From NCBI GenBank assembly GCA_039000515.1, contig JBCFYV010000012.1, positions 124,030,605 to 124,094,604 of the forward strand: a stretch of 64,000 nucleotides of DNA, read 5' to 3'. The position numbers were made by a program, and so were the translations under genes. Below, piece after piece: positions 29,421-41,788 of this stretch. The stretch comes from Timema cristinae (lineage: Eukaryota > Arthropoda > Insecta > Phasmatodea > Timematidae). The notes under the pieces are model-generated. The model was not told where the DNA came from and ran no database searches. It saw only the letters and a program-made list of their open reading frames with translations. Numbering within the stretch: position 1 is the first letter of the stretch; each line of letters opens with the position of its first letter.

Positions 29421-29702
29421 GTTAGTTTTCAGGGCGCCCCTCTCAGCATCGACACAGCATGCGCCCCAATCAACAAGTTAGGATGGAAGTCACAGCGAGT
29501 TTGATAGAAAACGACTAAAAGTGAGACTCACTATCTGGGTTTTATTTCATTTTGACAAATTCTAAAGGTATCATAATTAAAAAATGCTGCACAACATTTG
29601 TTTACGTACTTTGATGTCTCTGGAAGAGCGTAATCAAATTGTTTAAAGCATTATAACTATTTATATCAAACTACTCTTTAAATGTGTGACAACTGTAATA
29701 AA
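29421..29702 (+). other. Possible alternative 3' end of msn (read-through of donor)
   Basis: If the donor at 29421 is not used, the frame continues for 27 residues (VSFQGAPLSIDTACAPINK, then LGWKSQRV) to TGA at 29502-29504. An AATAAA hexamer lies at 29697-29702, 193 nt beyond the stop, and another near 29741. This arrangement could yield a short isoform with kinase and linker but no CNH domain. It is inference from sequence only. Confidence 0.25.
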
Positions 29703-31408
29703 ATCCATATTTTTTTTCTTTTACTCGTGTCTGAATTTGTTGAATAAACGATGACTTGGCTTCCATTCCACGTTAACACTCTGGGCTATTTGTGTTCAGT
29801 ACCTTCTGAATTTTAACTGCTTGTATTAACATATTGTATTCTCTCTGCCCTTGTGGGAACATTGTAAACTTGACCCCGCTCCCCAACAACACTGACAGCG
29901 CCATCTTCCTCAACCGCAGAGACGGAATTGCGGGACTTATGAGAAATTTGATTGGTTATGTTTTCTGATCGAATTAACTCGATCTACTGAACTAGATTAT
30001 AACATTGCTTCCCAAACCTATTTAGAAATGTGAAACCGATTTTTAAGGTGTCTATCTTTTGTGACCCGCCTAGCTTAATGGACGTGTGTGTGGAAAGGGA
30101 ATTAAAATTTATTATTGAATATGATTTAACAAAAAAACTAACACTGGTAGCTTTAATAAGGTGTTTTGCTAAGGTGACCTTGCTTCCGGTGTTTGTTGTT
30201 GCCGGGCATTGACGTCATTTTTAGTTGCAAGGAATATGATAATTTCACTTTGTTTCGAAATTCGCTTTATAGTTATACCATTGCCTTTTTTTTCTCCCGA
30301 TTTTTTTTTCTATATTTTCTATTTTTTAATAAATTAATACAATTTTCACCTTTTGATAAACATTTTGGGATCCCTCCCACAATCAGCTCACGACCCACAG
30401 CTTAGAATCCACTGGAATATGACGTATTCATCCCAGCATGCTCTTTGGCTACAATAACGACACAAGAGATACTTTGGGTGAGATCTTTTTCTAATTTCCA
30501 ATGTTGAAGTAATTAAGTTAATATTTTTTAAGCGGCTTTTTCCAATAGGCCAATATTCTGCAATGTAACTTTTATTTTAACAAACACAATTAGTGCATAC
30601 TACAAACGTTAACAGGGCACAATATTGCAGGGGATTATTTCTGAAAGCCCTAATTTCATAATGAATATTTTAAATGAAGCATTTATTTGGAGGTCCCAGA
30701 CACTGATAGCCCAGGAATGTTAACTCCCTTAAAACACTAAAGAAGTCTCTTTTCTATGAAACTCAACGACTACGACAACTACCATTGTTATATTCCACCA
30801 AGTAATGGTTGGTGCGGTGTCTAGCTATAGTAAGTAGCTAACAGGCTGTGAAGTACTTCCCCACTAACAACTGTGATTGGCCGTGGCGCACTAACAGAGC
30901 TAACTTAGATGGTGGAGGACTGCACACTTACTTTAATAGATAGGAATTTTGTACAGGTTGTGATGGGAGTTTGCTGTACTCTGATTTTAAATTGGGACTA
31001 CTTTCATTTAACTTGAAAATTGACACCTTGACAGGAGAGTTGAACCTGGGACTTTTGGGTCAGCACATTAGCGCTGAACTATTTACAAACTATCACTCTA
31101 CTCACAATAGTAAATAGGAAAAACTTTTATCTGGCCTTGAAAAGGTATCTGCATTGATTTTGCTTAAAAAATTGTTTTTCGACTTCACCAATAAAAAATA
31201 CTAAATTCATTTTTAATTATTGTAAATCTGAGCTTTTATACTGTGGAACCAGGATAATTTGAACTTGAAGAGACCAGGAAAGAATTCGAATTTTCCAAAA
31301 ATTTGAATTAAATAAGTTTCTTAAAAGGAATTCCCTTTTCCAGTTCCTTTAATCACCGTTAACTTTTCGGCCAAAGTTAATGATTTATAGGACTGTGGCT
31401 TGGACAGT

Positions 31409-31409
<1 letters not shown>
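29703..31409 (+). other. Intron sequence with one SINE fragment
   Basis: Mostly AT-rich. On the minus strand at about 31010-31090 there is a tRNA-like T arm (CCAGGTTCAACTCTCC) with the tail GTCAATTTTCAAG, related to the SINE pair at 9283-9448. Nothing else recognised. Confidence 0.5.

Positions 31410-31458
<49 letters not shown>
31410..31458. repeat. (CA)n microsatellite
   Basis: About 24 uninterrupted CA dinucleotides. It explains an apparent V/C-repeat frame on the minus strand. Confidence 0.98.
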
Positions 31459-31462
<4 letters not shown>

Positions 31463-31529
31463 CTACTGTACAATATGTACTAAACAAAAACAAAATAAAC
31501 TCGCACCCTAACTCGCTAATCTCATGTTT

Positions 31530-31712
31530 GTCTAGCCTGCCAAAGATGGGGAGATCGAGATTCAATTCTGGTCGGGTGTACTGAGGGTGGTTTTTCCTAA
31601 ATGGCTCTCCACGCAAATGTGGTTGCATTTCCTCTAAATTAAGCCCTCCAAATCCTTAACTCATTAGTGTAATTAGTACATAGGCTTATAACTTGAACAG
31701 GTAGTAAGATGT
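31530..31712 (+). mobile_element. tRNA-derived SINE fragment (main family)
   Basis: B-box region GAGATCGAGATTCAATTCTG, body TGTACTGAGGGTGGTTTTTC, and tail TTATAACTTGAACAGGTAGT. The 5' part of the head is missing or decayed. Confidence 0.82.
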
Positions 31713-32534
31713 TTTACAAAAAACCTTGATAAGGTGAACTATTGTTGTGTGAACAGTTTGAAGAACTTATAGCACCAGAATCCAAAACTAATTTAATGGT
31801 TTTTCAGTTATTTTCTTTTAATATCATAACTTTAGGATATTTAACTAGGATATGATTCAATTTGAACCAAAAATCTTTCTTTACAGATGTCTACACTTAA
31901 CAAAGAAGAAATATATTTGTTTTAAGCATAAAACTATTTGAGAAAAAAGTCAATTTGATTTGGCTTAGAGAATATTTCAGATATTAAATTCGGGCTCGCT
32001 TTGATTTAAAAAAAAGGACTTTGCAAACTCTTAATTCACATTATTTTAATAATGGCAACAAAATGTGTACTGGTCGCCCCGAACCTTGACTGTACACAGA
32101 AGATACACTCTGGCATGTGGAATGGAAGAGAATATCAGCAGGTCATAGGTTCAACTCTCTGACTTGTGTCATAGTCTTTTCTGGCTTGTTACAGACAGTA
32201 ACACAACTAATTGTTAAACTAGCACAGTCACATGTCAAGGATTCTATTCCCTTACAGATGCAGTGTAGAATATTAAATGGTAAACTGTCACACCTTGAAT
32301 AGTTGCCATAGTAAAGAGAACATTAAGGTAGCATTCATGCAAATACATAATAGCGAGCCAATAAAATATATAAAATACATTTTATTAATATTATGTATAT
32401 ATTTGCAGCCATATTAGATACAGACTTGTTTGCTTAAGTGCCATGATTTATTACAAGTAGTTTATAGTTGAGCATGTTTTGTAGTCCTCTATTTGATTTA
32501 TACAGCCTCTATAACCACAATACAAGCATGGGCT
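31713..32534 (+). other. Intron sequence, unassigned
   Basis: AT-rich; no exon or named element supported. Confidence 0.35.
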
Positions 32535-33037
32535 GGGCTTCTAACTCTGTCCTATGGACCACCTTAATGTCCTGTCAAGATGATCAGCTTCTAACTCTGT
32601 CTTACACACCACCTTAATGTCCTGTCAAGATGGTCAGCTTCTCTCTGTCCTACGGACCACCTATTGACCTACCAGATGATCAGCTTCTAACTCTGTCCTA
32701 AGGACCACCTTAATGACCTACCGCGATGATCAGTTTCTAACTCAGTCCTACGGACCACCTTAATGACCTACCGCGATGATCAGCTTCTAACTCTGTCCTA
32801 CGGACCACCTTATTGACCTACCACAATGATCAGCTTCTAACTCTTTCCTACGGACCACCTTAATGTCCTACCAAGATGATCAGCTTCTAACTGTCCTACG
32901 GACCACCTTAATGTCCTACCACGATGATCAGCTTCTAACTCTTTCCTACGGACCACCTTAATGACCTACCACAATGATCAGCTTCTAACTCTTTCCTACG
33001 GACCACCTTAATGTCCTACCAAGATGATCAGCTTATG
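32535..33037. repeat. 50-bp minisatellite, about ten copies
   Basis: Unit CAGCTTCTAACTCTGTCCTA then CGGACCACCTTAATGTCCTA and CCAAGATGAT, with several point variants. Confidence 0.94.
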
Positions 33038-35281
33038 GTTGTAATACAGCAGAGTCTCAAAAGCTTAAGCTTCTGAGCCAGTCAACAGAAGGAACAAATG
33101 TTTGTTGTCACACAAAGAGGGGTTGGTTGATTATGGGTTTCTGAGAATTGATCCCTTCTTGCACCCCTTTGGGTGACTACAAATAGAGTTCGATAGGTTA
33201 CACCTTCAGAAACGTTAAGTTATTACCTCCAGTGTCGAATGTATTTGTTTTATTTACCGAGTTTGTTCCTATTGTACAGTCATCATATCCTGTATAGTTG
33301 CTAGTTTCTAGTAGATTCTATCTGATAATTTCCTCCATCTTAGTCCATATATTCCAAGTTTTCAATAATCCAGGGTAGTCTTGGTCACTTCCACATCCAA
33401 TTATCGAGACTCTGCTGTAGTTTCTCACTATGTGTGTCTTGGTAAGGTACTAGTTGTAAAGGGGCCAGCAGGTGTTAGACTTATCATTGTTACAACTAAC
33501 TTACTCTAACTTGAATCAAGAGGACTGGTTGGACCCTGCTGTGGTGCACTATTATGGTTTTTCTCCATTCAAATTCTCTTTGATTACATTAAAATACACC
33601 CTTCTCAACCTATAATTGTGTTGAGCTCGGTAAATGAAACCACTCTCAGTCGATACACTCCTCAACTTGTCTAGTTTGACAGATATTGGAGCTAAAACAA
33701 GGTACTTGGATGCTCGCTTGTTTCTTGAAAACACTCTCTCATAAAGATTTTGACAACTAAAAATAAATACCTACATTTATTTCAACCTAATATTAGTATT
33801 AGATTCAAGTATAAATACACCACTGACTTATGAGTTAAGCTCGCTGACGACGAAAGCCATACATTTTTTCTAAAATCATATTTTGTTTTTTTTGTTTGCT
33901 CAATAGATAGCAGTAAAACAAGTCAGTTATGTTATCAGACTAAAGTCAAAGTCTTAATAGATTTATCTAAAAAAAGTTATATTTTTCTGTTCAGTAGGTC
34001 TAGTAATTAACTAGAAAATGTTTGTGTCAGTATCCTTGTGTCTCTAGATAAGATGACAGTGTTGGTTGTGGATTTGTAACTTGTCCAGTTTAGTTGACTG
34101 AGCTAACAGCACGCCAACCTCTCATATCATGCCTGGTTCTAACATTCTTTGTTGTGTTTAACAAGTCTTGCTTTCTGTTGCTGCTAACTAACCAACTAAC
34201 TCAACGTAGTCAGCGCCATATTGACTTGGTCCCAATATAATGGGAATATTCTGTGTGATGAGCTCCAAAGTGTTTTTTTTTATATAAATTATTTCTTCAA
34301 GCTATCATATCAAAAAATAAAAGTTCATTTTTTTTCACAACCCATACTTAAATATTATTTCCACTGCAATGAATGGTTGATACGAATTGACATTTTGTGG
34401 AATTTTGATTTAAAAAATTACAAGAATGGAAGAAAGATAAATTAAAGCCATAAAGGAAAGCGATGCACTAAGTGAATGAAACGATCGTCGTGCATGAGGT
34501 CTGTGTCGCGTCTTGTGTGTTGTTGGACCAATGGGGGCAGTGCATGGCAGCACCTCGGTCTGAAGAACATGGACAGAAGAATGAATGGAGCATGCGTCTT
34601 CTCGGCGTCAGCATGACACACGTCAACATTAACAATGCAACACGCTCGGCAAGTTTTGTTTATTGTTCAACACTTCACTAACTCATGTCTTTATTATTTT
34701 CAAATAATTCTTTTGGTAGGATACTGAACTCATGATACATTTATTACTACATTGGATATTTTTATTTTTTGCCTGATGTAATCCTGAAAATATCCTGGAT
34801 AGTATCGGCATGCTCCTCCTGACCTATGTCCCTCCTTGATAGTCTCTACCTGCTCCTCCTGACCTATGAATCTCCTGGCAGTACCAATGTAGGGTAAACT
34901 ATTTACCCGGGTAATACTCGTCAATCACTTTCAAGATGGACATCTGTTTGGGACAGACAGTAATATCTAGACATGTATGAAAGAGATATAAAAACTTTTT
35001 ATCCTCAAATCAGGAGGAAATAATTAGTAACTATTTGGAGACTTGACACCAAATGTGTTTTAGTTCATTCTTAACAATTACTTCCCTTTTAGAAGTGTCA
35101 GCGATGCATCGCTAAGTCAGGTTACGCTTGCCCCAGAAGGGCCCCAGGTATCCAGGGACAAGTGTACGACGATTGTCAACTCTTGGTTTGTCTGTGTAAA
35201 CCTTAGTTTGCTTGGCGTTTGTGATTGTTCCACAATCTAGTCTGTCTGTATTTCTTGTGTGCATCTATATCTATATTTTAT
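33038..35281 (+). other. Intron sequence, unassigned
   Basis: No exon was accepted. Open frames in this stretch lack known domains and phase-compatible splice sites. At 34790-34870 a short sequence around CTCCTCCTGACCTATG is repeated twice. Confidence 0.4.
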
Positions 35282-36328
35282 TAGAAAGTTAGTTCCCCTT
35301 CTATATCTACCGTATACAAGTTATTTTCCCTCTATGTTAACTATCATAGACAAGTTAGTCCCCTTCTAAATTAGTTATCTTAAACAAGTTAGTTTCACTC
35401 TATGTTAACTATCATAGACAAGTTAGTTCCATTCTATATTAGTTATCATAGACAAGTTAGTTTCAATCTATGTTAACTATCATAGACAAGTTAGTCCCCT
35501 TCTAAATTAGTTATCATAGACAAGTTAGTTTCACTCTATGTTAACTATCATAGACAAGTTAGTTCCATTCTATATTAGTTATCATAGACAAGTTCGTTTC
35601 ACTCTATATTAGTTATCATAGACAAGTTATTTTCATTCTGTGTTAACTATCATAGACAAGTTATTTCCATTCTATATTAGTTATCATAGACAAGTTAGTT
35701 CCATTCTATATTAGTTATCATAGACAAGTTAGTCCCATTCTATATTAGTTATCATAGACAAGTTATTTTCCCTCTATAATAGTTATCATAGACAAGTTAG
35801 TTTCACTCTATGTTAACTATCATAGACAAGTTAGTCCCTTCTAAATTAGTTATCATAGACAAGTTAGTTTCACTCTATGTTAACTATCATAGACAAGTTA
35901 GTTCCATTCTATATTAGTTATCATAGACAAGTTCGTTTCACTCTATATTAGTTATCATAGACAAGTTATTTTCATTCTGTGTTAACTATCATAGACAAGT
36001 TATTTCCATTCTATATTAGTTATCATAGACAAGTTAGTTCCATTCTATATTAGTTATCATAGACAAGTTAGTCCATTCTATATTAGTTATCATAGACAAG
36101 TTATTTTCCTTAATAGTTATCATAGACAAGTTAGTTTCACTCTATGTTAACTATCATAGACAAGTTAGTTCCATTCTATATTAGTATCATAGAAAGTTAG
36201 TTTCACTCTATATTAGTTATCATAGACAAGTTAGTTTCACTCTATATTAGTTATCATAGACAAGTTAGTCCCTTCTATATTATTTATCTTTAGACAAGTT
36301 AGTTTCACTCTATATTAACTATCCTAGA
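35282..36328. repeat. 34-bp minisatellite with higher-order structure
   Basis: About 31 copies of TCTATATTAGTTATCATAGA then CAAGTTAGTTTCAC. A block of about ten units is itself repeated: the rare variant GTTCGTTTCACTC followed by TTATTTTCATTCTGTG occurs near 35592 and again near 35931, 339 bp apart. Confidence 0.95.
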
Positions 36329-36638
36329 GGGTGACCTGGTGGTCTAGGGGTAAGGTGTCGGACCTCTGTGCTGGGGGTCCGGAGTTCAATCCTTAGTCCC
36401 GGCACAGATTTATTTGATTTCCAAACCCTTCCTTCACCTCTGACAAGACGTGTGTTAATCACAACTTGTTAATGTGTGGAATGCCAGGCCTCCACCGTGG
36501 TTCGGATTCCACGTTAAACTGTAGGTCCTTCATTTCATCTCACAATCATCCTACCATTACACATTAGTGTAAGTGCGTATAACCCGAACGGGTAGTGAGA
36601 CGCGGTGATGATGATGATATAATAATAATAATAATAAT
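36329..36638 (+). mobile_element. tRNA-derived SINE, second head type, shared tail
   Basis: Head GACCTGGTGGTCTAGGGGTA (A box) and GTCCGGAGTTCAATCC (B box) differ from the main family. The 3' end, ATAACCCGAACGGGTAGTGA then GACGCGGTG, is almost identical to the main family's tail. It ends in GATGAT and AATAAT microsatellite. Confidence 0.88.
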
Positions 36639-36870
36639 ACCCTAGACAAGTTCTTCCTCCTTGATTCATCTGCATGGTTTGTCTAAACCAGCAATTTGTG
36701 GCTAAATAAATTGTAACTTGGTCATCTATTTCCTTTGTAAAGTGTCTGTTTTTGTTCTCTGGGATGGATTGGAAACCCTTGTTAAGTAAAATTGTGAACT
36801 CGGATGCTTTAAGGTGAGGTATCCAGGTCATAAATATATATATGCTATTCTATTGGTTTAGAATAAATTT

Positions 36871-37130
<260 letters not shown>

Positions 37131-37369
37131 AGAATAAATTTGGAACATATATTAATATATTTTGTGTTTAATGAAACTAAAAGTTTAAATTACAGTATAA
37201 AACTTAATATTTACTAAATAGTTGAAGCATGTTATGTTGGGCGTTGATAACTTGGTATGTTCAGCTCTGAATCTTCGAGTGTTTACAAAGTAGTTGCATG
37301 CAAGTTGTAATAATTATTGATTTTACAACAAGTACACAATACTATCGCTAGGGAATGTAGCGGAAGTTG

Positions 37370-37805
37370 ACCATCTGGCTCAATTGCTGGGACTGTCAGC
37401 GTAAGTAATCTGGCTCAATTGCTACAACTGTCAGCATAAGTAATTTGGCTCGATTGCTGGGACTATCAGCGTAAGTAATCTGGCTCATTGGCTGAAATTG
37501 TCAGCGTAAGTAATCTGCTTGATTGTTGGGACTGTCAGTGTAAGTAATCTGGTTTAATTGCTGAGATTGTCAGCTTAAGTAATCTGGCTCGATTGCTGGG
37601 ACTGTCAGTGTAAGTAATCTGGTTTAATTGCTGAGATTGTCAGCTTAAGTAATCTGGCTCGATTGCTGGGACTGTCAGCTTAAGTAATCTGGCTCGATTG
37701 CTGGGACTGTCAGTGTAAGTAATCTGGCTCGATTGTTGGGATAGTTAGCGTAAGTAATTTGGTTCATTTGTTGGGATTGTCAGTGCAATCTGGCTCGATC
37801 ACTGG
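37370..37805. repeat. 35-bp minisatellite, about 12 copies
   Basis: Unit TAAGTAATCTGGCTCGATTG then CTGGGACTGTCAGCG, diverged between copies. Confidence 0.92.
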
Positions 37806-38078
37806 GATTGTAGTGTAATTATATTTTAAACAGATACTTTCAGTTACATATTATAAAAACAATTCAGTGTGTATAGGGTAATAAACAGGGTGGGTTAGTA
37901 CATTAGGAGACTCAGAAGGGTTCTAAAAAATGAAAAGTTGAAGGAGCTTCCAACTCGGAGGATAAAATACATCTTAAGCCCCATTTTCATTTATTGTTTC
38001 CTGTTCTCCACTGGATCACTTGGCCTCAAGAACTAAACACTCTTGTTGCAAGGCATCAACAGAGTGTGTTGATTACAG

Positions 38079-38189
38079 AACCGTGAGGAGCGTCGCGCTG
38101 GGGACTTTCACCGCATGGACTCCTCTCCAGGGCAGCTGGGCACTCCGGGTTCCCGGACAAGCTCTGTGCTGCCGGACCTACTCACACAG
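38079..38189 (+). CDS. msn: msn exon: SSVLPDLL linker segment
   Basis: Thirty-seven codons, phase 0 to 0: NREERRAGDFHRMDSSPGQL, then GTPGSRTSSVLPDLLTQ. PGSRTSSVLPDLL is a segment I recognise from the insect protein just before the CNH domain. Acceptor GATTACAG ends at 38078; donor GTACAC at 38190. It follows an 8.7-kb intron. Confidence 0.9.
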
Positions 38190-38240
38190 GTACACTCTGG
38201 ATCCACATTCTCTTTATGTTTGTCTGGTGAGTCGGGACCA

Positions 38241-38494
38241 ACTCGCTTCGTTGGTCGAATGGTCTGCGGTATCGCACTCGCATTAGACTGGAGTGATGAC
38301 TGGGAGATCTGAGGTTCAAATCTCTGTTGAGAGTACTTAGGGTGTGTTTTTTCCTAAATGATTTGCCACTTTCTTCACCAGATGTGAGTACACTTCCTCT
38401 TAATTCAACCTTTTTTTATCCTTAACACATTAACTATCATGATTAGTACAGACACTTCTAACCCAAACAGGTAATGAGATGTGCTAAAAAAAGT
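38241..38494 (+). mobile_element. tRNA-derived SINE (main family)
   Basis: Head ACTCGCTTCGTTGGTCGAAT with GGTCTGCGGTATCGCACTCG, B box GAGGTTCAAATCTC, body and tail ending AACAGGTAATGAGATGTGC. It sits in the 453-nt intron between two linker exons, about 50 bp after the donor at 38190. Confidence 0.85.
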
Positions 38495-38642
38495 GTCTTG
38501 AGACATGGTCTCGCTGGTCAAAGTCGGGTGTGCTAACTGCTCGCTGTTTGAAGAAACAAGCCCTCATTTGGTTAAGTTTTGTGAGTAGTTCCTTAGCTCT
38601 TTGTTCCTGGTATCATTTTGCCGTGTTGTGTGTTTGTTGTAG

Positions 38643-38699
38643 GCATCATCTAACCCGGGGACTCCCAACCAGCGCCAGGACAAGTCTACCAGTGAGGAG
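38643..38699 (+). CDS. msn: msn exon: pre-CNH linker
   Basis: Nineteen codons, phase 0 to 0: ASSNPGTPNQRQDKSTSEE. It joins in frame to YRQAVSKTPP of the next exon, giving DKSTSEEYRQAV. Acceptor TTGTTGTAG ends at 38642; donor GTATAT at 38700. The following intron is 14.3 kb, the largest in the window. Confidence 0.9.
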
Positions 38700-39061
38700 G
38701 TATATATGTACATATATATATATATATATGTGTGTATACAGGCAAGGAAGGCGGGCTAGGTGGGAGGGGGGTATTGATCATTGATCAATACTGCAATCCT
38801 GGAAACACTAGGGGCCAGTCGAGAATGTTTCTCAGGATAGCCATAAGTTGTAACAGTCTGGAAAACAAGAACAATACTTCATTGTAACAGCTTGGAAAGC
38901 AAAAAGAGTCAATAAAATAGTATTGTTTAGCGGGGAGCAGAATTTTTAAGGTTGTAGGTCAGAAATAAATTATCATAGCATAAAGCAATACTTTATATTT
39001 AGTAATTTCTAGAAATGTTGCCAATTCTTGTTAAATTTTCTTGGTCTCAATTAATGTTTTC
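38700..39061 (+). other. Start of the 14.3-kb intron
   Basis: Short TA/CA run at 38701-38738, then unassigned sequence before the first array of this intron. Confidence 0.4.
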
Positions 39062-39875
39062 TGTCCACCACCTGCTTGTGTCAGTATTGGCCCCTGTCCA
39101 CCACCTGCTTGTGTCAGTATTGGCCCCTGTCCACCACCTGCTTCTATCAGTATTGGCCCCTGTCCACCACCTGCTTGTGTCAGTATTGGCCCCTGTCCAC
39201 CACCTGCTTCTATCAGTATTGGCCCCTGTCCACCACCTGCTTGTGTCAGTATTGGCCCCTGTCCACCACCTGCTTGTGTCAGTATTGACCCCTGTCCACC
39301 ACCTGCTTGTGTCAGTATTGGCCCCTGTCCACCACCTGCTTCTATCAGTATTGGCCCCTGCCCACCACCTGCTTGTGTCAGTATTGGCCCTGTTCACCAC
39401 CTGCTTGTATCAGTATTGGCCCTTGTTCACCACCTGCTTGTATCAGTATTGGCCCCTGTCCACCACCTGCTTGTATCAGTATTGGCCCCTGTCCACCACC
39501 TGCTTGTGTCAGTATTGGCCCCTGTTCACCACCTGCTTGTATCAGTATTGGCCCTTGTTCACCACCTGCTTGTATTAGTATTGGCCCCTGTCCACCACCT
39601 GCTTGTGTCAGTATTGGCCCCTGTTCACCACCTGCTTGTATCAGTATTGGCCCTTGTTCACCACCTGCTTGTATCAGTATTGGCCCTTGTTCACCACCTG
39701 CTTGTATCAGTATTAGCCCCTGTCCACCACCTGCTTGTGTCAGTATTGGCCCCTGTCCACCACCTGCTTGTATCAGTATTGGCCCCTGTCCACCACCTGC
39801 TTGTGTCAGTATTGTCCCCTGTTCACCACCTGCTTGTGTCGGTATTGGCCCCTGTCCACCACCTGCTTGTATAAC
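39062..39875. repeat. 33-bp minisatellite, about 25 copies
   Basis: Unit TGTCCACCACCTGCTTGTGT then CAGTATTGGCCCC. Because 33 is a multiple of three, several frames stay open for up to 277 codons on the plus strand and 117 on the minus strand; these are by-products of the period. Confidence 0.96.
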
Positions 39876-41177
39876 TACAATTTTATCATTAACTTTTTTT
39901 TTTTTTGCTATCCTTGAAATTTTTTTAATTTACCGACCAAATGGCAACCTAACTACCAGAATTGTCTTGTTTTTTGGATGAATTTTTAATAAACCGTTTT
40001 TTACTATTACCAGATTGTTCATTTAGCATGCAAATATTGAATGCATTCTGATTGTTCCTTGTAGAAGTTAGTTTAGTCCAACAATATCCAACATAATAAT
40101 TGTAACAAACAGCTTGTATCTTGTTGCATGCTTTCCCCTCTCAACTTAGTTGATAATATACAGCTCCAGGAACGAGATCTCCCTGATGGCATCAAATATT
40201 GAAGCTATACTTTCTTTACAATTAGTCTCATATTCTTGCAGTCAAAATTTACATAACAAATAATTTATTTTCTTCTAAGCATTTTTCACATTATTGAAAT
40301 ACACAATTATGAAAATAACTATTTGTGTGTTTATTTTTTTGCTCTTTTTCCTATAAGTTGGTAAAAATATTTAAATACATGTTATTATTTATGGTGGCCA
40401 GTTATAATCATATAAAAGTGTGAATCTATTACTTCATAATTCATTATTTCAGGCCACAACCATGAAACAAAAGACACAATAGTTTTATTAATATTTGTTG
40501 TTTTTTGATTTAACTATTATAAACTACTTTATGAATAAAACAAATACTATTTCTACAAGGGTTGACATTATAGAGACTTTCAATAAATGTTTACAATGAA
40601 GAATTTTTGAAAAAATGCTCCAAAAGGCTTTGTGTAAGGAAATTGAAATACAGCTCACAAATTGTCACGCAAATAAAATTAGGCGTGCATTCCAAACCTT
40701 GGGGCAAATAATTTAAACTAACGAAAGACTACACAAACATTGAATGCAATACATTGAACAAAGTGAGGAAAATATTATTTATTTTGTATTCTTGCACTTT
40801 TTTTAAACTCGACCTTTAGGCTGACCTTTACAAGCATTTGTTTTTATTTTTAGCGATATAGACTGCCACCACCTGTGAATGTGTTAGTGTCTTGTCAAGT
40901 TGGTGCACTTGTATTTATGTCTCGGTAGCACCACGATAGGAGAGGAGCTGTTACCTGGCAAAGCGTCTCACTAATGTATGTCTGTGTTTGTTGTTTCCAA
41001 CACTAACGGGATAATATGGACCCAAACTCTTCCCTCTGCATACTAATTTCTGTGTAAGTATGCAAACTCTTTACTAGCATTAACTGGTGGTTGAGTTCGG
41101 ACCTCGGAAACACATCTGCCCCTCTACTTTGGCTTGGGTTGTACACTCCGACATGGTCTTGTGATGTTTGGCTGTCA
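39876..41177 (+). other. Intron sequence, unassigned
   Basis: Strongly AT-rich; no exon or element recognised. Confidence 0.4.
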
Positions 41178-41788
41178 CTCACCACCTCTCGTAACAATAA
41201 CTCACCACCTCTCGTAACAATCACTCACCACCTCTCGTAACAATCACTCATTACCTCTCGTAACAATCACTCACCACCTCTCGTAACAATCACTCACCAC
41301 CTCTCGTAACAATCACTCACCACCTCTCGTAACAATCACTCACCACCTCTCGTAACAATCACTCACCACCTCTCGTAACAATCGCTCACCACCTCTCGTA
41401 ACAATCGCTCATTACCTCTCGTAACAATCACTCACCACCTCTCGTAACAATCACTCACCACCTCTCGTAACAATCACTCACTCACCACCTCTCGTAACAA
41501 TCACTCACTCACCACCTCTCGTAACAATCACTCACTCACCACCTCTCGTAACAATCGCTCATTACCTCTCGTAACAATCGCTCACCACCTCTCGTAACAA
41601 TCGCTCATTACCTCTCGTAACAATCGCTCACCACCTCTCGTAACAATCGCTCACCACCTCTCGTAACAATAACTCACCACCTCTCGTAACAATCACTCAC
41701 CACCTCTCGTAACAATCACTCACTCACCACCTCTCGTAACAATCGCTCATTACCTCTCGTAACAATCACTCACCACCTCTTGTAACAA
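41178..41788. repeat. 23-bp minisatellite, about 26 copies
   Basis: Unit CTCACCACCTCTCGTAACAA plus TCA, with a 27-bp variant (CTCACTCACC) and CATTACC variants in blocks. Confidence 0.95.

Noticed and set aside
31377..31628. Minus-strand frame with a Val/Cys repeat
   Set aside because: It is a translation of the CA microsatellite and part of a SINE.
35093..35147. Exon-like stretch after TTTTAG with frame KCQRCIAKSGYACPRRAP
   Set aside because: Its 28-nt or 55-nt versions break the phase between exons 28701-29420 and 38079-38189.
39041..39981. Long open frames (up to 277 codons) with Cys/Pro or His/Leu repeats
   Set aside because: They come from a 33-bp tandem repeat, a multiple of three with no stop in several frames on both strands; no start context, splice sites or domain.
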